Assembly (NCBI GenBank): GCA_025964625.1
Contig: JAOPYL010000243.1
Location: 1 to 62,204, forward strand
DNA: 62,204 nt
From: Actinoallomurus sp.
GTDB lineage: Bacteria > Actinomycetota > Actinomycetes > Streptosporangiales > Streptosporangiaceae
Reading direction: 5' to 3'
Translations under genes and position numbers: made by a program
Part shown: one piece after another, positions 39,746 through 49,359 of the stretch
Layout: each line of letters starts with the position of its first letter
Numbering within the stretch: the stretch's first letter is position 1
Notes under the pieces: model-generated
Databases searched by the model: none
What the model was told of the DNA's origin: nothing
The model's input: the letters and a program-made list of their open reading frames with translations, nothing else

Positions 39746-40231
39746 TCACACCAGGTGATCGAGGGGCGCGTCCGCCCACCGCGGCCCGACGCCGGTCAGC
39801 TCGACGGCGCGCTCCTCCGTCTCGCCGCGGTGGATCATGATCTCGAGGCGGTCGTCGGACAGCCCCTCGACCAGGCCCTCGCCCCACTCGACCACGGTCA
39901 CGGCGTCCTGCAGGTCGAGGTCGAGATCATCCACCTCGTCGAGACCGCCGAGACGGTATGCGTCGGCGTGCACCAGCGGAGGCCCACCGGCCAGCGACGG
40001 ATGCACCCGCGCGATGACGAAGGTCGGAGAGGTGATCGGACCGCGGACCTTCAGGCCCTCGCCCAGGCCCTGGGTCAGGGTCGTCTTGCCCGCGCCGAGC
40101 GGCCCGGACAGCACGACGAGATCACCGGCGCGCAGCAGGCCGGCCAGCCTGCGGCCCAGCTCCCGCATCGCCTCGTCCGTCGGAACCCGCACCGGCGGTC
40201 TCTCACCGCCGCCCCGCCACTGGTCGCTCAA
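39746..40231 (-). CDS. tsaE: tRNA threonylcarbamoyladenosine biosynthesis ATPase TsaE
   Basis: About 161 residues. Walker A GPLGAGKTTLTQGL, the TSPTFVIARVHP switch, HADAYRLGGLDEVDDLDL and VEWGEGL are the TsaE core. The ATPase drives the TsaB-TsaD cycle. I place the start at TTG 40231, which overlaps the hydrolase stop (TTGA); a GTG at 40192 would shorten it by 13 residues. Confidence 0.92.
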   Translation of the reverse strand: MSDQWRGGGERPPVRVPTDEAMRELGRRLAGLLRAGDLVVLSGPLGAGKTTLTQGLGEGLKVRGPITSPTFVIARVHPSLAGGPPLVHADAYRLGGLDEVDDLDLDLQDAVTVVEWGEGLVEGLSDDRLEIMIHRGETEERAVELTGVGPRWADAPLDHLV

Positions 40232-41298
40232 GCGGACCGCTCCCCCGCCATGGGACGTGCCCGGCCGATCAGCTCGGCGAGCGCTTCGGTGACGATGCCG
40301 GGGTGCTCCAGCATCACGACGTGGCCGCCCTCGGCCACCTCGACGAGCTCCGCCTCCGGCAGCGCCGCCGCGATGGCCCGCCCGTGGGCGGCCGGCGTGA
40401 GGCGATCCTCCTCCCCGACCACCACGAGGGAGGGCAAGCCCTTCAGCACCTCCACCGCGGCCAGCTTGTCGTGGGCGGCCAGGGTCGGATAGAACTCCGC
40501 GATCACATCGATGGGCATGGAGCCGATCATCCGTTCCAGAAACTCCACGACCGACGGGCTCACGCTCTTGTCGGCGAAGGCGATCCGGCGGGTGACGACG
40601 AAGGCGAGGTCGGCGCCGATCCGGCGGCCCCGGTCGATGAGCTTGCCCCCCTTGCCGATGCCACGGACCACACCGGGCATCGTGGCCCGGAGGACCTTGC
40701 CGAAGGCCATCGGCAGGCCGAGTGTCAGCTCCGCCAGCTCGCCGGAGGACGTGTTGATGAGGGCGACGCCGACGACCCGGTCGCGGAACAGGTCCGGGTG
40801 GCGATCGGCCAGCGCCAGGATCGTCATCCCGCCCATGGAATGGCCGGCGAGCAGGACCGGCCCACCTCGGCCGGTCGTGGCGTCGAGCACGGCGAGGAGG
40901 TCTTCGCCGCACTGGTCGATGGTGGCGTGGGCGAGATCACTGCGCCCGGACCGGCCGTGGCTGCGCTGGTCCCAGAAGACCATGCGCACGCCTTCCCGGG
41001 CGAGGTCGCGGCGCTGATAGTGCCAGGAGTCCTGCGTCAGGCAGTACCCATGGGAGAAGACCACCGTCAGGGCGGCGTCCTCGGGTCCCTCGATCTCGAC
41101 GTGCAGCGGCACTCCGTCGCCGGCCACAACGGTCAGCGGCCGGCCGCGCAGCGTGCCGAACGGCTCGTTCCGGTCGGGATCGGGACGCAGGCGGGCCCGC
41201 CCGACGGCGTACCTGCGGGCCGCCACCGCGGCGCCGACGCCCACGGCGCCTGCCGTGCCGATGGCCGCGCCGACCAGACCGGCGCGCTTCTTGTTCAT
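40228..41298 (-). CDS. alpha/beta hydrolase
   Basis: 356 residues. An N-terminal hydrophobic helix (LVGAAIGTAGAVGVGAAVAA) may anchor it to the membrane. FSHGYCLTQDSWHYQ forms the oxyanion region, the nucleophile Ser is in LLAGHSMGGMTIL, and GEEDRLTP with GGHVVMLEHP gives the Asp and His. Substrate unknown. The position between alr and tsaE is common in actinobacteria. ATG overlaps the alr stop. Confidence 0.88.
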   Translation of the reverse strand: MNKKRAGLVGAAIGTAGAVGVGAAVAARRYAVGRARLRPDPDRNEPFGTLRGRPLTVVAGDGVPLHVEIEGPEDAALTVVFSHGYCLTQDSWHYQRRDLAREGVRMVFWDQRSHGRSGRSDLAHATIDQCGEDLLAVLDATTGRGGPVLLAGHSMGGMTILALADRHPDLFRDRVVGVALINTSSGELAELTLGLPMAFGKVLRATMPGVVRGIGKGGKLIDRGRRIGADLAFVVTRRIAFADKSVSPSVVEFLERMIGSMPIDVIAEFYPTLAAHDKLAAVEVLKGLPSLVVVGEEDRLTPAAHGRAIAAALPEAELVEVAEGGHVVMLEHPGIVTEALAELIGRARPMAGERSA

Positions 41299-42440
41299 GC
41301 GTCCACCCCATCGTAGGTACGCGGGATACGGGCACCAATCCTGGTGACGATTTCATATGAGATCGTGCCGAGCATCTCGGCCCACTCCTGCGCGGTGGGC
41401 TCTCCCCGGTCGCCCGGCCCGAACAGGACCACCTCGTCACCCGCCTTGATCACGTCGTCTCCCACATCTATGACGAACTGGTCCATGCAGACGGTGCCCG
41501 CGATACGCCGTCTTCGTCCCGCGACCCAGACCTCCAGGAGGTTGGTCCCCTGCCGGGGGATCCCGTCGGCGTACCCGAGCGGCACGAGGCCGAGCGTGGT
41601 CTCCGCCGACGTCGTGTAGCGGTGACCGTAGGACACGCCCTCACCCGCGCCGACCCGCTTGGCCAGGGCCAGGCGGCCGGTGAGCGTCATCGCGGGGCGC
41701 AGGCCGAGGTCCCAGCCTGGTCCGCCGACGGGCCCAGGCGACGGGATGGGGTCAAGGCCGTAGACGGCGATACCGGGCCGGACCAGGTCGTACCTGGCCT
41801 CCGGGAGGGTGAGTGTAGCCGCCGAGTTGGCCAGATGCCGCACCTCGGGCCGCAGGCCGGCCTTCTCCGCGATCCGCACGGCCTCGCCGAAGACCCGCAG
41901 CTGGGAGGCGTTGGCCGGGTGGCCCGGCTCATCCGCGCAGGCCATGTGAGACCACAGCCCGACGACGGCGGCCTGCCCCTCGGCCTGGGCTCTCAGCCCG
42001 GCGTCGACCAGCGCGGGCCAGTCGGCCGGGGACGCGCCACTGCGGGACAGCCCGCTATCGGCCTTGAGATGCAACCGGGCCGGCCGTCCGGCGCGGACCG
42101 CGGCTCGGGTGATCTCCTCGACCTGGGCGACGGAGTGCGCCGACAGATCGACGCCGGCGGCGATGACCTCCTCGAACGGCTCGCCGGGAGCGTAGAGCCA
42201 GCACATCACGGGAGCCTCGATGCCGGCCCGCCGCAGGGTCATCGCCTCGGCCAGCGTGGCGACGCCCAGCCAGGACGCGCCCCCGGCGAGCGCCGCGTGG
42301 GCGGCCGGGACCATGCCGTGTCCGTACCCGTCGGCCTTGACGACCGCCATCAGCGCGGCCCCGGACGCGCGCTCGCGCAGGAGACCCACGTTGTGCCGGA
42401 TGGCGGCCAGGTCGATGCGCGCCGCTGTGGTAAAGCTCAT
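41295..42440 (-). CDS. alr: alanine racemase
   Basis: 381 residues. PLP-lysine motif MAVVKADGYGHG near residue 35, the second catalytic base region VGAGEGVSYGHRY and C-terminal barrel VCMDQFVIDVGDD. Makes D-alanine for peptidoglycan. ATG 42440 gives the standard N-terminus ARIDLAAIRHN; the frame upstream to 42494 has no supporting features. Confidence 0.95.
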   Translation of the reverse strand: MSFTTAARIDLAAIRHNVGLLRERASGAALMAVVKADGYGHGMVPAAHAALAGGASWLGVATLAEAMTLRRAGIEAPVMCWLYAPGEPFEEVIAAGVDLSAHSVAQVEEITRAAVRAGRPARLHLKADSGLSRSGASPADWPALVDAGLRAQAEGQAAVVGLWSHMACADEPGHPANASQLRVFGEAVRIAEKAGLRPEVRHLANSAATLTLPEARYDLVRPGIAVYGLDPIPSPGPVGGPGWDLGLRPAMTLTGRLALAKRVGAGEGVSYGHRYTTSAETTLGLVPLGYADGIPRQGTNLLEVWVAGRRRRIAGTVCMDQFVIDVGDDVIKAGDEVVLFGPGDRGEPTAQEWAEMLGTISYEIVTRIGARIPRTYDGVDA

Positions 42441-42506
42441 GAATTCCAGTGTGTCAGCGACGGGCCCGCGGTTCGGCCATTGCCGCAGGCTCACCCGTTT
42501 CCGTGG

Positions 42507-43979
42507 TCAGGCGCACACCGTACGGAAGGCCGCGGGGATCGCCTCCACCACATCCCCGGCGATGATCGGCGCCGCGCCCGCGCCATCCGGGTCGGCGGAC
42601 AGCCGTGCGGCCAGGCCGTGGAGGTACGCGCCCGCGGCCGCCGCGTCGACCGCCGCCACGCGGCCCGCCAGCAGCGTTCCGATCAGGCCGGACAGCACAT
42701 CGCCACTGCCGGCGGTGGCGAGCCACGGCGTGCCGGTCGGGTTCACCCTGACCGGCCGCCCGGCCTCGGCGATGACCGTCGTCGATCCCTTGAGCAGCAC
42801 GGTCGCGCCCAGCTCGTCGGCGGCCCGGCGCACGTGCTCCAGCCGCCGGGCCTCGACCTCGTCGGGCTCGGTGCCCAGCAGCCGGGCCAGCTCGCCCGCG
42901 TGCGGAGTCAGCACGGTCGGCGCGTCCCGCCGCAGCAGGTCGCGGCGCCGGGCCAGGACCGTGAGCCCGTCGGCGTCGACCAGCACCGGGAGGTCCGTGC
43001 CGAGCACCTCCGCGAGGAGCGCCTCGGCGCGCTCGTCGGTGCCGAGTCCCGGCCCGGCCACCCACGCGTTCACCCGGCCGACCGCGCTCAGTGAATCCCC
43101 GATGACTGTGGTGACGGCCTCCGGCCAGCGGTGCCTGACCACCTCGACCGCGTGTTCCGCGGACGCGAACCGCACCATGCCCGCTCCGCCGCGCAGGGCG
43201 CCGCCGACGGACAGGACCGCGGCCCCGGTGAAGGTCTCGCTGCCGGCCAGCACGCCGGCCACGCCGCGGCGGTACTTGTTCGACTCCCTGCCGGGGCGGG
43301 GCAGCCACGCGGCGACGTCCTCCGCCTGTGACACGCATGCGTCCGGGTCGTCCAGGTACGGGCCCAGCCCGATGTCGACCAGCTCGACCACGCCCGCGTG
43401 CTCCGCGCCCGGATCCACGAACAGACCCGGCTTGTACGTGCCGAATGTGACCGTCACGTCGGCACGGACCGCGACGCCCTCCACCACCCCGGTGTTCGCG
43501 TCGATGCCGCTCGGCAGGTCACAGGCCACGACGGTGGCGGCGCTGCGGGTGGCCCGCTCCGCCAGTGTCGCGTACGGCTCACGAAGGCCGCCGCGGCCAC
43601 CGATGCCGAGCATGCCGTCGATGATCAGGTCGGCCACGCCGATCTCGTCCGCGGGACCGCCGTCGTCGACGGGCCTCGCCCGCCCGCCGGCCGAGCGCAG
43701 CGCGGCCAGGCCGCCTTCGTGGACCTTGGACCCGGCGAGGATCGCGGTCACCCGGGCTCCGCGCCGGGCCAGCCGCGCTCCGGCGTACAGCGCGTCCCCG
43801 CCGTTGTCGCCGCTGCCCACGAGCAGCACGACCCGCGAGCCGTACGCGACCGGCAGCAGCTCGGCGCAGACGGACGCCAGGCCGGCGGCGGCGCGCCGCA
43901 TGAGCGTCCCCTCGGGCAGCCGCGCCATCAGCGCCTGCTCGGCGGCGCGGACCTTGTCCACCTCGTGCGCGTACCGCAT
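42507..43979 (-). CDS. nnrD: bifunctional NAD(P)HX epimerase/dehydratase
   Basis: 490 residues, fused YjeF-type protein. The N-terminal epimerase half has GSGDNGGDALYAGARLARRG and DGMLGIGGRG, and the C-terminal ADP-dependent dehydratase half has RGVAGVLAGSETFTGAAVLSVGGALRGGAGMVR, LTPHAGELARLLG and TAGSGDVLSGLIG. It repairs hydrated NADH and NADPH. GAGGGGAGC precedes ATG 43979. Confidence 0.94.
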   Translation of the reverse strand: MRYAHEVDKVRAAEQALMARLPEGTLMRRAAAGLASVCAELLPVAYGSRVVLLVGSGDNGGDALYAGARLARRGARVTAILAGSKVHEGGLAALRSAGGRARPVDDGGPADEIGVADLIIDGMLGIGGRGGLREPYATLAERATRSAATVVACDLPSGIDANTGVVEGVAVRADVTVTFGTYKPGLFVDPGAEHAGVVELVDIGLGPYLDDPDACVSQAEDVAAWLPRPGRESNKYRRGVAGVLAGSETFTGAAVLSVGGALRGGAGMVRFASAEHAVEVVRHRWPEAVTTVIGDSLSAVGRVNAWVAGPGLGTDERAEALLAEVLGTDLPVLVDADGLTVLARRRDLLRRDAPTVLTPHAGELARLLGTEPDEVEARRLEHVRRAADELGATVLLKGSTTVIAEAGRPVRVNPTGTPWLATAGSGDVLSGLIGTLLAGRVAAVDAAAAGAYLHGLAARLSADPDGAGAAPIIAGDVVEAIPAAFRTVCA

Positions 43980-43989
43980 TTCGCTCCCC

Positions 43990-44047
43990 TCGTCAGTGCA
44001 ACTCGTCAGTGCAGGTCGTCAGTGCGGGCTCTTCTCGTCAGTCCGGG
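43990..44047. repeat. 13-nt tandem repeat between acpS and nnrD
   Basis: Units tcgtcagtgcaac, tcgtcagtgcagg and tcgtcagtgcggg are directly adjacent (43990-44028), and a fourth, tcgtcagtccggg, lies at 44035-44047 after six bases. On the minus strand each unit contains TGA, including the acpS stop codon, so stops recur in different frames because 13 is not a multiple of three. Confidence 0.75.
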
Positions 44048-44394
44048 CTCTCCGCGATCACCACTGCGACGGCCACACCGCCGTCGTGGCTGAGCGAGAC
44101 GTGCCAGGCGGTGACACCGAGCCGCCCGGCCGCCGCCGCGACCGTGCCGTCGACGTGCAGGCTGGGCCGGCCGTCCGGGGCCTTGCGCACCTCGGCGTCG
44201 GTCCACCTCAGCCCGCGCGGCGCGCCCAGTGCCTTGGCGAGGGCCTCCTTGGCCGCGAACCGCGCGGCGAGGGACCGCGGATGGAGCCCGCGTTCGATCT
44301 CGGTGAACAGCCGGGTGGCCAGGCCGGGCGTACGCTCCAGGGACTTGGCGAACCGATCGACGTCCACGACGTCGATCCCCACTCCGACGATCAC
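44038..44394 (-). CDS. acpS: holo-[acyl-carrier-protein] synthase
   Basis: 118 residues. [14 protein letters not shown] with the metal-binding Asp at the N-terminus, [18 protein letters not shown] with the catalytic Glu and Lys, and [16 protein letters not shown]. Transfers 4'-phosphopantetheine from CoA to ACP, linking it to coaA upstream. Its stop codon lies inside the 13-nt repeat array. Confidence 0.95.
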   Translation of the reverse strand: MIVGVGIDVVDVDRFAKSLERTPGLATRLFTEIERGLHPRSLAARFAAKEALAKALGAPRGLRWTDAEVRKAPDGRPSLHVDGTVAAAAGRLGVTAWHVSLSHDGGVAVAVVIAESPD

Positions 44395-44436
44395 CCGATC
44401 AGGTTAACGTCGCCGTCCCCCGGCGCGCGGCACGTG

Positions 44437-45375
44437 TCAGATCCGGCGCAACCGCACCCGGCGGATCCGATGGTCGCGGTCCTTGCACAGGACGAGGGTG
44501 GCGCGGGCGCGGGTGGGCAGGATGTTGGCCACGAGGTTGACCTCGTTGATGTCACGCCAGAGCCTCTCCGCCTGCGCCGCCGCCTCGTCCTCGTCCACCT
44601 GCGCGTACGGGTGGAAGTAGGACCGCTCGTCGGTGAAGAGCGTACGGCGCAGGGCCAAGAACCGGTCGATGTACCACTGGCGGACGTCGTTCACCCGCGC
44701 GTCGACGTAGATGGAGAAGTCGAACAGGTCGGAGAGCGCCAGGCCGCCGGGCCTGGCGCTCTGCAGCACGTTGAGGCCCTCCACGATGAGGATGTCGGGC
44801 CGCCGGACCACCTGCGGGGTGTCCGGCACGATGTCGTATGTCAGGGGGTCGTAGACGGGCATCGACACCTCGGGGACGCCCGCCTTGATCTCGGACACGA
44901 AGCGGAGCAGCGCCCGGCGATCGTAGGACTCCGGGAAGCCCTTGCGCTGCATCAGCCCGCGCTCGCCGAGCACGGCGTTCGGGTACAGGAAGCCGTCGGT
45001 GGTGACGAGCTCGACATGAGGGCGCCGCGGGCCGCGGGCGAGCAGTGTGCGCAGCAGCCGCGACACCGTCGACTTGCCCACCGCGACGCTGCCGGCGATG
45101 CCGATGACGAACGGGGTGGGCGCCGCCGGCTCGCCCAGGAAGGCGCCGACCGTGTCGCGCAGTCGCTCCTCGGCGGCCAAGTACAGCTCGAGCAGACGTG
45201 GTAGTGGTAGATAGACGTCCTCGACCTCGTCGAGATCGCTCGGGTCCCCCAGCCCGCGGAGGGCCTCCAGCTCGCCGGTGTCGAGCGACAGCGGCGTGCC
45301 GGCCCGGAGCGCACGCCAGGACTCGCGGTCCAGTTCGACGTACGGGCTGGGCCTGCCCTCCCCGGCAATGGTCAT
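44437..45375 (-). CDS. coaA: pantothenate kinase type I
   Basis: 312 residues. Walker [20 protein letters not shown] near residue 95, [13 protein letters not shown], and [12 protein letters not shown] follow the CoaA pattern. First step of CoA synthesis. ATG 45375 is preferred over TTG 45381. It is divergent from glmS with 139 bases between the starts. Confidence 0.95.
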   Translation of the reverse strand: MTIAGEGRPSPYVELDRESWRALRAGTPLSLDTGELEALRGLGDPSDLDEVEDVYLPLPRLLELYLAAEERLRDTVGAFLGEPAAPTPFVIGIAGSVAVGKSTVSRLLRTLLARGPRRPHVELVTTDGFLYPNAVLGERGLMQRKGFPESYDRRALLRFVSEIKAGVPEVSMPVYDPLTYDIVPDTPQVVRRPDILIVEGLNVLQSARPGGLALSDLFDFSIYVDARVNDVRQWYIDRFLALRRTLFTDERSYFHPYAQVDEDEAAAQAERLWRDINEVNLVANILPTRARATLVLCKDRDHRIRRVRLRRI

Positions 45376-45501
45376 GACCAAAAACCCTAGTGGCGACGAG
45401 CGATATTGTGACGATTTGCTGGGTTAATGGATGGTAGTCGTCATCGATACAGCGCAGGCGTGCTGCGCGCGGCGGTGGTCTACCTGTTCACCTGGACCCA
45501 T

Positions 45502-45507
45502 TAATCT
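45502..45507 (+). promoter_or_regulatory. -10 box of a leaderless glmS promoter
   Basis: TAATCT, 7 nt before ATG 45515, with no Shine-Dalgarno. The shared upstream region (45376-45514) would also hold the coaA promoter; nothing else is recognised in it, and no glmS ribozyme is apparent. Confidence 0.45.
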
Positions 45508-45514
45508 GGCCCGC

Positions 45515-47359
45515 ATGTGCGGAATCGTGGGGTACGTCGGCTCGCAGTCCGCCCTCGACGTCGTGGTCGAGGGGCTTGCCAGGCTCGAATATCGAGGCTA
45601 CGACTCGGCGGGCACGGCCGTGGTGGCCGACGGCAAGCTGTCGGTGACCAAGCGCGCCGGCAAGCTCGTGAACCTGCGCGACGCCCTCGCCGACGCCCCG
45701 CCGCCGCAGAGCGGCTCGGGCATCGGCCACACCCGCTGGGCGACCCACGGGCCGCCGAACGACCGCAACGCCCACCCGCACACCGACTGCACCGGCGCGG
45801 TCGCGGTCGTGCACAACGGCATCATCGAGAACTTCGCCGCCCTCCGGGAGGAGCTGGAGCGGCGCGGCCACGAGATGTCCTCCGACACCGACACCGAGGC
45901 CGTCGCCCACCTTCTCGAGGAGGAGGTGGCCAAGGGCGCCGGGCTGGTCGAGGCGATGCGGCGCATCTGCGGACGGCTCGAAGGCGCGTTCACGCTCGTC
46001 GCCGTGTACTCCGGCGAGCCCGACCTCGTGGTCGGGGCCCGCCGCAACTCCCCGCTGGTCGTCGGCGTCGGCGAGGGCGAGAACTTCCTCGCCAGCGACG
46101 TCGCCGCCTTCATCGCGCACACCCGCGACGCGATCGAGCTGGGGCAGGACCAGGTCGTCGAGCTGCGCCGGTCCGGCGTCACGGTCACCGACTTCGACGG
46201 CTCCCCCGCCACGGTGAAGGAGTACCACGTCGACTGGGACGTCTCCGCCGCGGAGAAGGACGGTCACGACTACTTCATGCTCAAGGAGATCGCCGAGCAG
46301 CCGCGCGCGGTCGCCGACACTCTCCTCGGCCGGATCGGCATCGACGGCCGGCTCACCCTCGACGAGATGCGTCTGTCCGACGAGGAGCTGCGCGACGTCG
46401 ACAAGATCATCATCGTGGCCTGCGGCACCGCGTACCACGCGGGGATGATCGCCAAGTACGCCATCGAGCACTGGGCGCAGATCCCCTGCGAGGTCGAGCT
46501 GGCCAGCGAGTTCCGCTACCGGGACCCCATCCTCACGCGCTCGACACTCGTGATCGCGATCTCGCAGTCGGGCGAGACGATGGACACGCTGATGGCCGTG
46601 CGCCACGCACGCGAGCAGCGCGCCAGCGTGCTCGGCATCTGCAACGTCAACGGCTCGACGATCCCCCGCGAGTGCGACGGCGTGCTCTACACGCACGCCG
46701 GCCCGGAGATCGCGGTCGCCTCCACGAAGGCCTTCCTCACCCAGCTGGTCGCCGTCTACGTGATCGCGCTGTACCTGGCGCAGGTCCGGGGCACGAAGTG
46801 GGGCGACGAGGTGTTCGCCATGATCCAGCTACTGGGCACCATGCCGCAGAAGGTGGAGCAGGTGCTGGAGACCATCGAGCCGGTCCGCGAGCTGGCCCGG
46901 TCGCTGGCGGACGAGCGGTGCGTGCTGTTCCTCGGGCGGCACGTGGGCTTCCCGGTGGCCCTCGAGGGCGCGCTGAAGCTCAAGGAGCTCGCCTACATGC
47001 ACGCCGAGGGCTTCGCCGCCGGCGAACTGAAGCACGGCCCGATCGCCCTGATCGAGCAGGGCCTGCCGGTCGTGGTCATCGTGCCCTCCCGCGCGCGGCC
47101 GATCCTCCACGACAAGATCGTCTCCAACATCCAGGAGATCCGGGCCCGCGGCGCCCGTACGATCGTCATCGCCGAGGAGGGCGACGAGGCGGTGGCGCCG
47201 TACGCCGACACGCTCATCCGTGTCCCGGCCGTGCCGACGCTCCTGCAACCGCTGGTCGCGACGGTGCCGCTGCAGGTCTTCGCCTGCGAGCTGGCCACCG
47301 CCAAGGGCCACGACGTCGACCAGCCCCGCAACCTCGCCAAGTCCGTCACCGTCGAGTAG
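45515..47359 (+). CDS. glmS: glutamine-fructose-6-phosphate aminotransferase
   Basis: 614 residues. The N-terminal nucleophile amidotransferase begins MCGIVGYVG (Cys1 after Met removal), with GHTRWATHG and VVHNGIIENF. Two SIS domains follow (IVACGTAYHAGMIAKY, AISQSGETMDTLMA), and the C-terminus ends with the usual KSVTVE. First step toward UDP-GlcNAc; GlmM, encoded at 53737-55077, takes the next. The start is fixed by the required Cys1. Confidence 0.97.
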   Translation: MCGIVGYVGSQSALDVVVEGLARLEYRGYDSAGTAVVADGKLSVTKRAGKLVNLRDALADAPPPQSGSGIGHTRWATHGPPNDRNAHPHTDCTGAVAVVHNGIIENFAALREELERRGHEMSSDTDTEAVAHLLEEEVAKGAGLVEAMRRICGRLEGAFTLVAVYSGEPDLVVGARRNSPLVVGVGEGENFLASDVAAFIAHTRDAIELGQDQVVELRRSGVTVTDFDGSPATVKEYHVDWDVSAAEKDGHDYFMLKEIAEQPRAVADTLLGRIGIDGRLTLDEMRLSDEELRDVDKIIIVACGTAYHAGMIAKYAIEHWAQIPCEVELASEFRYRDPILTRSTLVIAISQSGETMDTLMAVRHAREQRASVLGICNVNGSTIPRECDGVLYTHAGPEIAVASTKAFLTQLVAVYVIALYLAQVRGTKWGDEVFAMIQLLGTMPQKVEQVLETIEPVRELARSLADERCVLFLGRHVGFPVALEGALKLKELAYMHAEGFAAGELKHGPIALIEQGLPVVVIVPSRARPILHDKIVSNIQEIRARGARTIVIAEEGDEAVAPYADTLIRVPAVPTLLQPLVATVPLQVFACELATAKGHDVDQPRNLAKSVTVE

Positions 47360-47440
47360 GTTCCCGTCACCGCCCCGGCCAGGTTCACGATGCGGTGCGC
47401 CCCGCGGCCCGACGCCGACGCCTTGGATAAGGTCGAGGGC

Positions 47441-48403
47441 ATGTCTGATGCGCGCTATCGCCCCCTGGGCGACTCCGGTCTCGTGGTCTCCAGCGTCGGT
47501 CTCGGCTGCAACAATCTCGGCCGGCCGAAGACCCGTACACAGACCGTCGAGGGAAGCCAGGCGGTCGTCGACGCGGCGGTCGACGCGGGCGTCACCCTGT
47601 TCGACGTGGCGGACGTCTACGGCGGTACACCCGGTCTGTCGGAGGAGATCCTCGGCCGCTGCCTGGCCGGTCACCGTGACGACGTGCTGATCGCCACGAA
47701 GTTCGGCATGGACATGCGCGGGGCCAACGGGCCCGACTTCGGTGCCCGCGGATCCCGCCGATACATCCGCCGGGCCGTCGAGGCATCACTGCGGCGCTTG
47801 CAAACCGACTACATCGACCTGTATCAGTACCACCGGCCCGACGGTGTGACTCCCATCGAGGAGACCCTCGCGGCACTCGACGAACTCGTCCGCGAGGGCA
47901 AGGTGCGCTATATCGGGTCGTCCAACTTCGCGGCGTGGCAGGTCGTGGAGGCCGACTATGTCGCCCGGGAGGCCGGCGGGGCGCGGTTCATCAGCGCCCA
48001 GAACTACTACAACCTGCTGCACCGCGATCCCGAGGACGAGCTCGTACCTGCCTGCCAGGCCTACGGCGTCGGCGTCCTGCCGTTCTTTCCACTGGAGAAC
48101 GGCCTGCTCACCGGCAAGTTCCGGCGTGACGCGGAGCCGGCGGCAGGCACCAGGATCGGCGACACCAAGTCGGCGCTCCACGTCGACGCCGACTGGGAGA
48201 CAATCGATGCGATCCGCGACTTCGCCGACCAGCGTGGCGTGTCAATGCTGCATGTCGCCATCGGCGGGCTCGCCGGGCAGCCGGGGGTGACCTCGGTGAT
48301 CGCCGGCGCCACCTCCGCCGACCAGGTACGCGCCAACGTCGAGGCAGGCCTTTGGGAGCCGGCCGCGGACGACCTCGATGCGCTCGCGAAGATCACCGGT
48401 TAG
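47441..48403 (+). CDS. aldo/keto reductase
   Basis: 320 residues, TIM barrel. Start motif YRPLGDSGLVVSSVGLGC, catalytic Asp and Tyr in TLFDVADVYGGTPG, Lys in LIATKFG and His in YIDLYQYHRPD. NADPH-dependent carbonyl reduction of an unknown substrate. TAAGGT at 47428-47433 lies 7 nt before the ATG, so translation may be leaderless. It does not seem linked to glmS. Confidence 0.9.
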   Translation: MSDARYRPLGDSGLVVSSVGLGCNNLGRPKTRTQTVEGSQAVVDAAVDAGVTLFDVADVYGGTPGLSEEILGRCLAGHRDDVLIATKFGMDMRGANGPDFGARGSRRYIRRAVEASLRRLQTDYIDLYQYHRPDGVTPIEETLAALDELVREGKVRYIGSSNFAAWQVVEADYVAREAGGARFISAQNYYNLLHRDPEDELVPACQAYGVGVLPFFPLENGLLTGKFRRDAEPAAGTRIGDTKSALHVDADWETIDAIRDFADQRGVSMLHVAIGGLAGQPGVTSVIAGATSADQVRANVEAGLWEPAADDLDALAKITG

Positions 48404-48422
48404 GCGATGGAAGAGGCCCCAC

Positions 48423-48914
48423 TCATTCCTTCGCCTCCTCAGCCAATGGCTGGACGTCGAACCCTCCCTCGCCATCGAACCGGACAACGTAGAGCTCGTC
48501 GAACCCGTCGGAGCGGCCCGGACGCCGCAGACGTTTGAGCGTCGCAAAGACGCCCACGTCGGGCACACGGGTCTTTCCCGTACGCGCCGCATTCCGCGCC
48601 AGCGAGCCGGGCACGTCCGGAGCGAACCAGTACCCCACGACCCGGGCCCCGTGCCTCCTGGCCGCCTCGATGAGTGGTCGCCATTCCGCCGGTGACGGGT
48701 TGGTGTTGTCGACCGCCACATTCCGCCCGGCCGCCAATGCCTCTTCAACGAGGCGCATCTGACGGTTCTGCCGCCGCCGGGCGTTGGGGAAGTTGTCCTT
48801 ACTGACATGCACGTGCGTACTCGACAGCGCCTGCTGGTAAAAGGTCGACTTGCCCGACCCCTGCAGCCCGATCAGGATCGCGAGCTCGGGCACCGCGGCG
48901 CCCGCTTCGTTCAC
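48423..48914 (-). CDS. P-loop kinase-like ATPase (AAA_33 type)
   Basis: 163 residues. Walker A LIGLQGSGKSTFYQQAL at about 13-29, VSKDNFPN, and VDNTNPSPAEWRPLIEAAR, the arrangement seen in the kinase part of polynucleotide kinases and zeta-toxin-like proteins. VVGYWFAPDVPGSLARNAARTGKTRVPDVGV continues it. Probably phosphorylates a nucleic acid or nucleotide. GTG start overlaps the stop of a short upstream frame (GTGA). Confidence 0.8.
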   Translation of the reverse strand: MNEAGAAVPELAILIGLQGSGKSTFYQQALSSTHVHVSKDNFPNARRRQNRQMRLVEEALAAGRNVAVDNTNPSPAEWRPLIEAARRHGARVVGYWFAPDVPGSLARNAARTGKTRVPDVGVFATLKRLRRPGRSDGFDELYVVRFDGEGGFDVQPLAEEAKE

Positions 48915-49120
48915 GTGGACTCCGGTCCGGAGGCCTGTCCACCCACCGGGGAGAAGGCCGTCCTCGCGTCACCAGGACGTTCGTTGTCGCGCGCTCCGAT
49001 CACCATGTCGAGGTCCGTGACGAGTCCGCGACCGGCAGCGCTACGCCCCCATCTGTCGAACAGTACTCCGCGATCGCCGGCCCATCTCTGCCAGGCTCGA
49101 TGAAGCGGTACGGATGTCAC
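48911..49120 (-). CDS. short unassigned ORF coupled to the kinase
   Basis: 69 codons from a GTG, overlapping the kinase start as GTGA. The predicted peptide has no recognised motif and no clear ribosome site. The overlap is the only support, and in this GC-rich DNA it may be chance. Confidence 0.2.
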   Translation of the reverse strand: MTSVPLHRAWQRWAGDRGVLFDRWGRSAAGRGLVTDLDMVIGARDNERPGDARTAFSPVGGQASGPEST

Positions 49121-49199
49121 CGGTACTGGTGCGCGGGTCGCCGTGTAGAAACCTGCGGAGGGGTATAGAAAGGCCCACAGCCGAATAAGGGAGGATCAG

Positions 49200-49343
49200 A
49201 TGGCAGGCCGCATCATCGCCGCACTGCGTGCCATTATCGCGACGATCGCCGACGTCCTCTTCCTGCCCTTCAGGGTGTTCGCCCGCCTGCTGGGCCTGTC
49301 CCATCGCGGACGCCCGGGCGCGTCCAGACGAGACACCGACTGA
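49200..49343 (+). CDS. LPFR-motif small membrane protein
   Basis: 47 residues. A hydrophobic helix IIAALRAIIATIADVLFLP runs into LPFRVFARLLGL, the motif naming the short actinobacterial LPFR proteins, then a basic Arg/Ser tail. GGGAGGA lies 5 nt before the ATG. Function unknown; probably inserted in the cytoplasmic membrane. Confidence 0.7.
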   Translation: MAGRIIAALRAIIATIADVLFLPFRVFARLLGLSHRGRPGASRRDTD

Positions 49344-49359
49344 GCCCCGGAAGTCGTTC

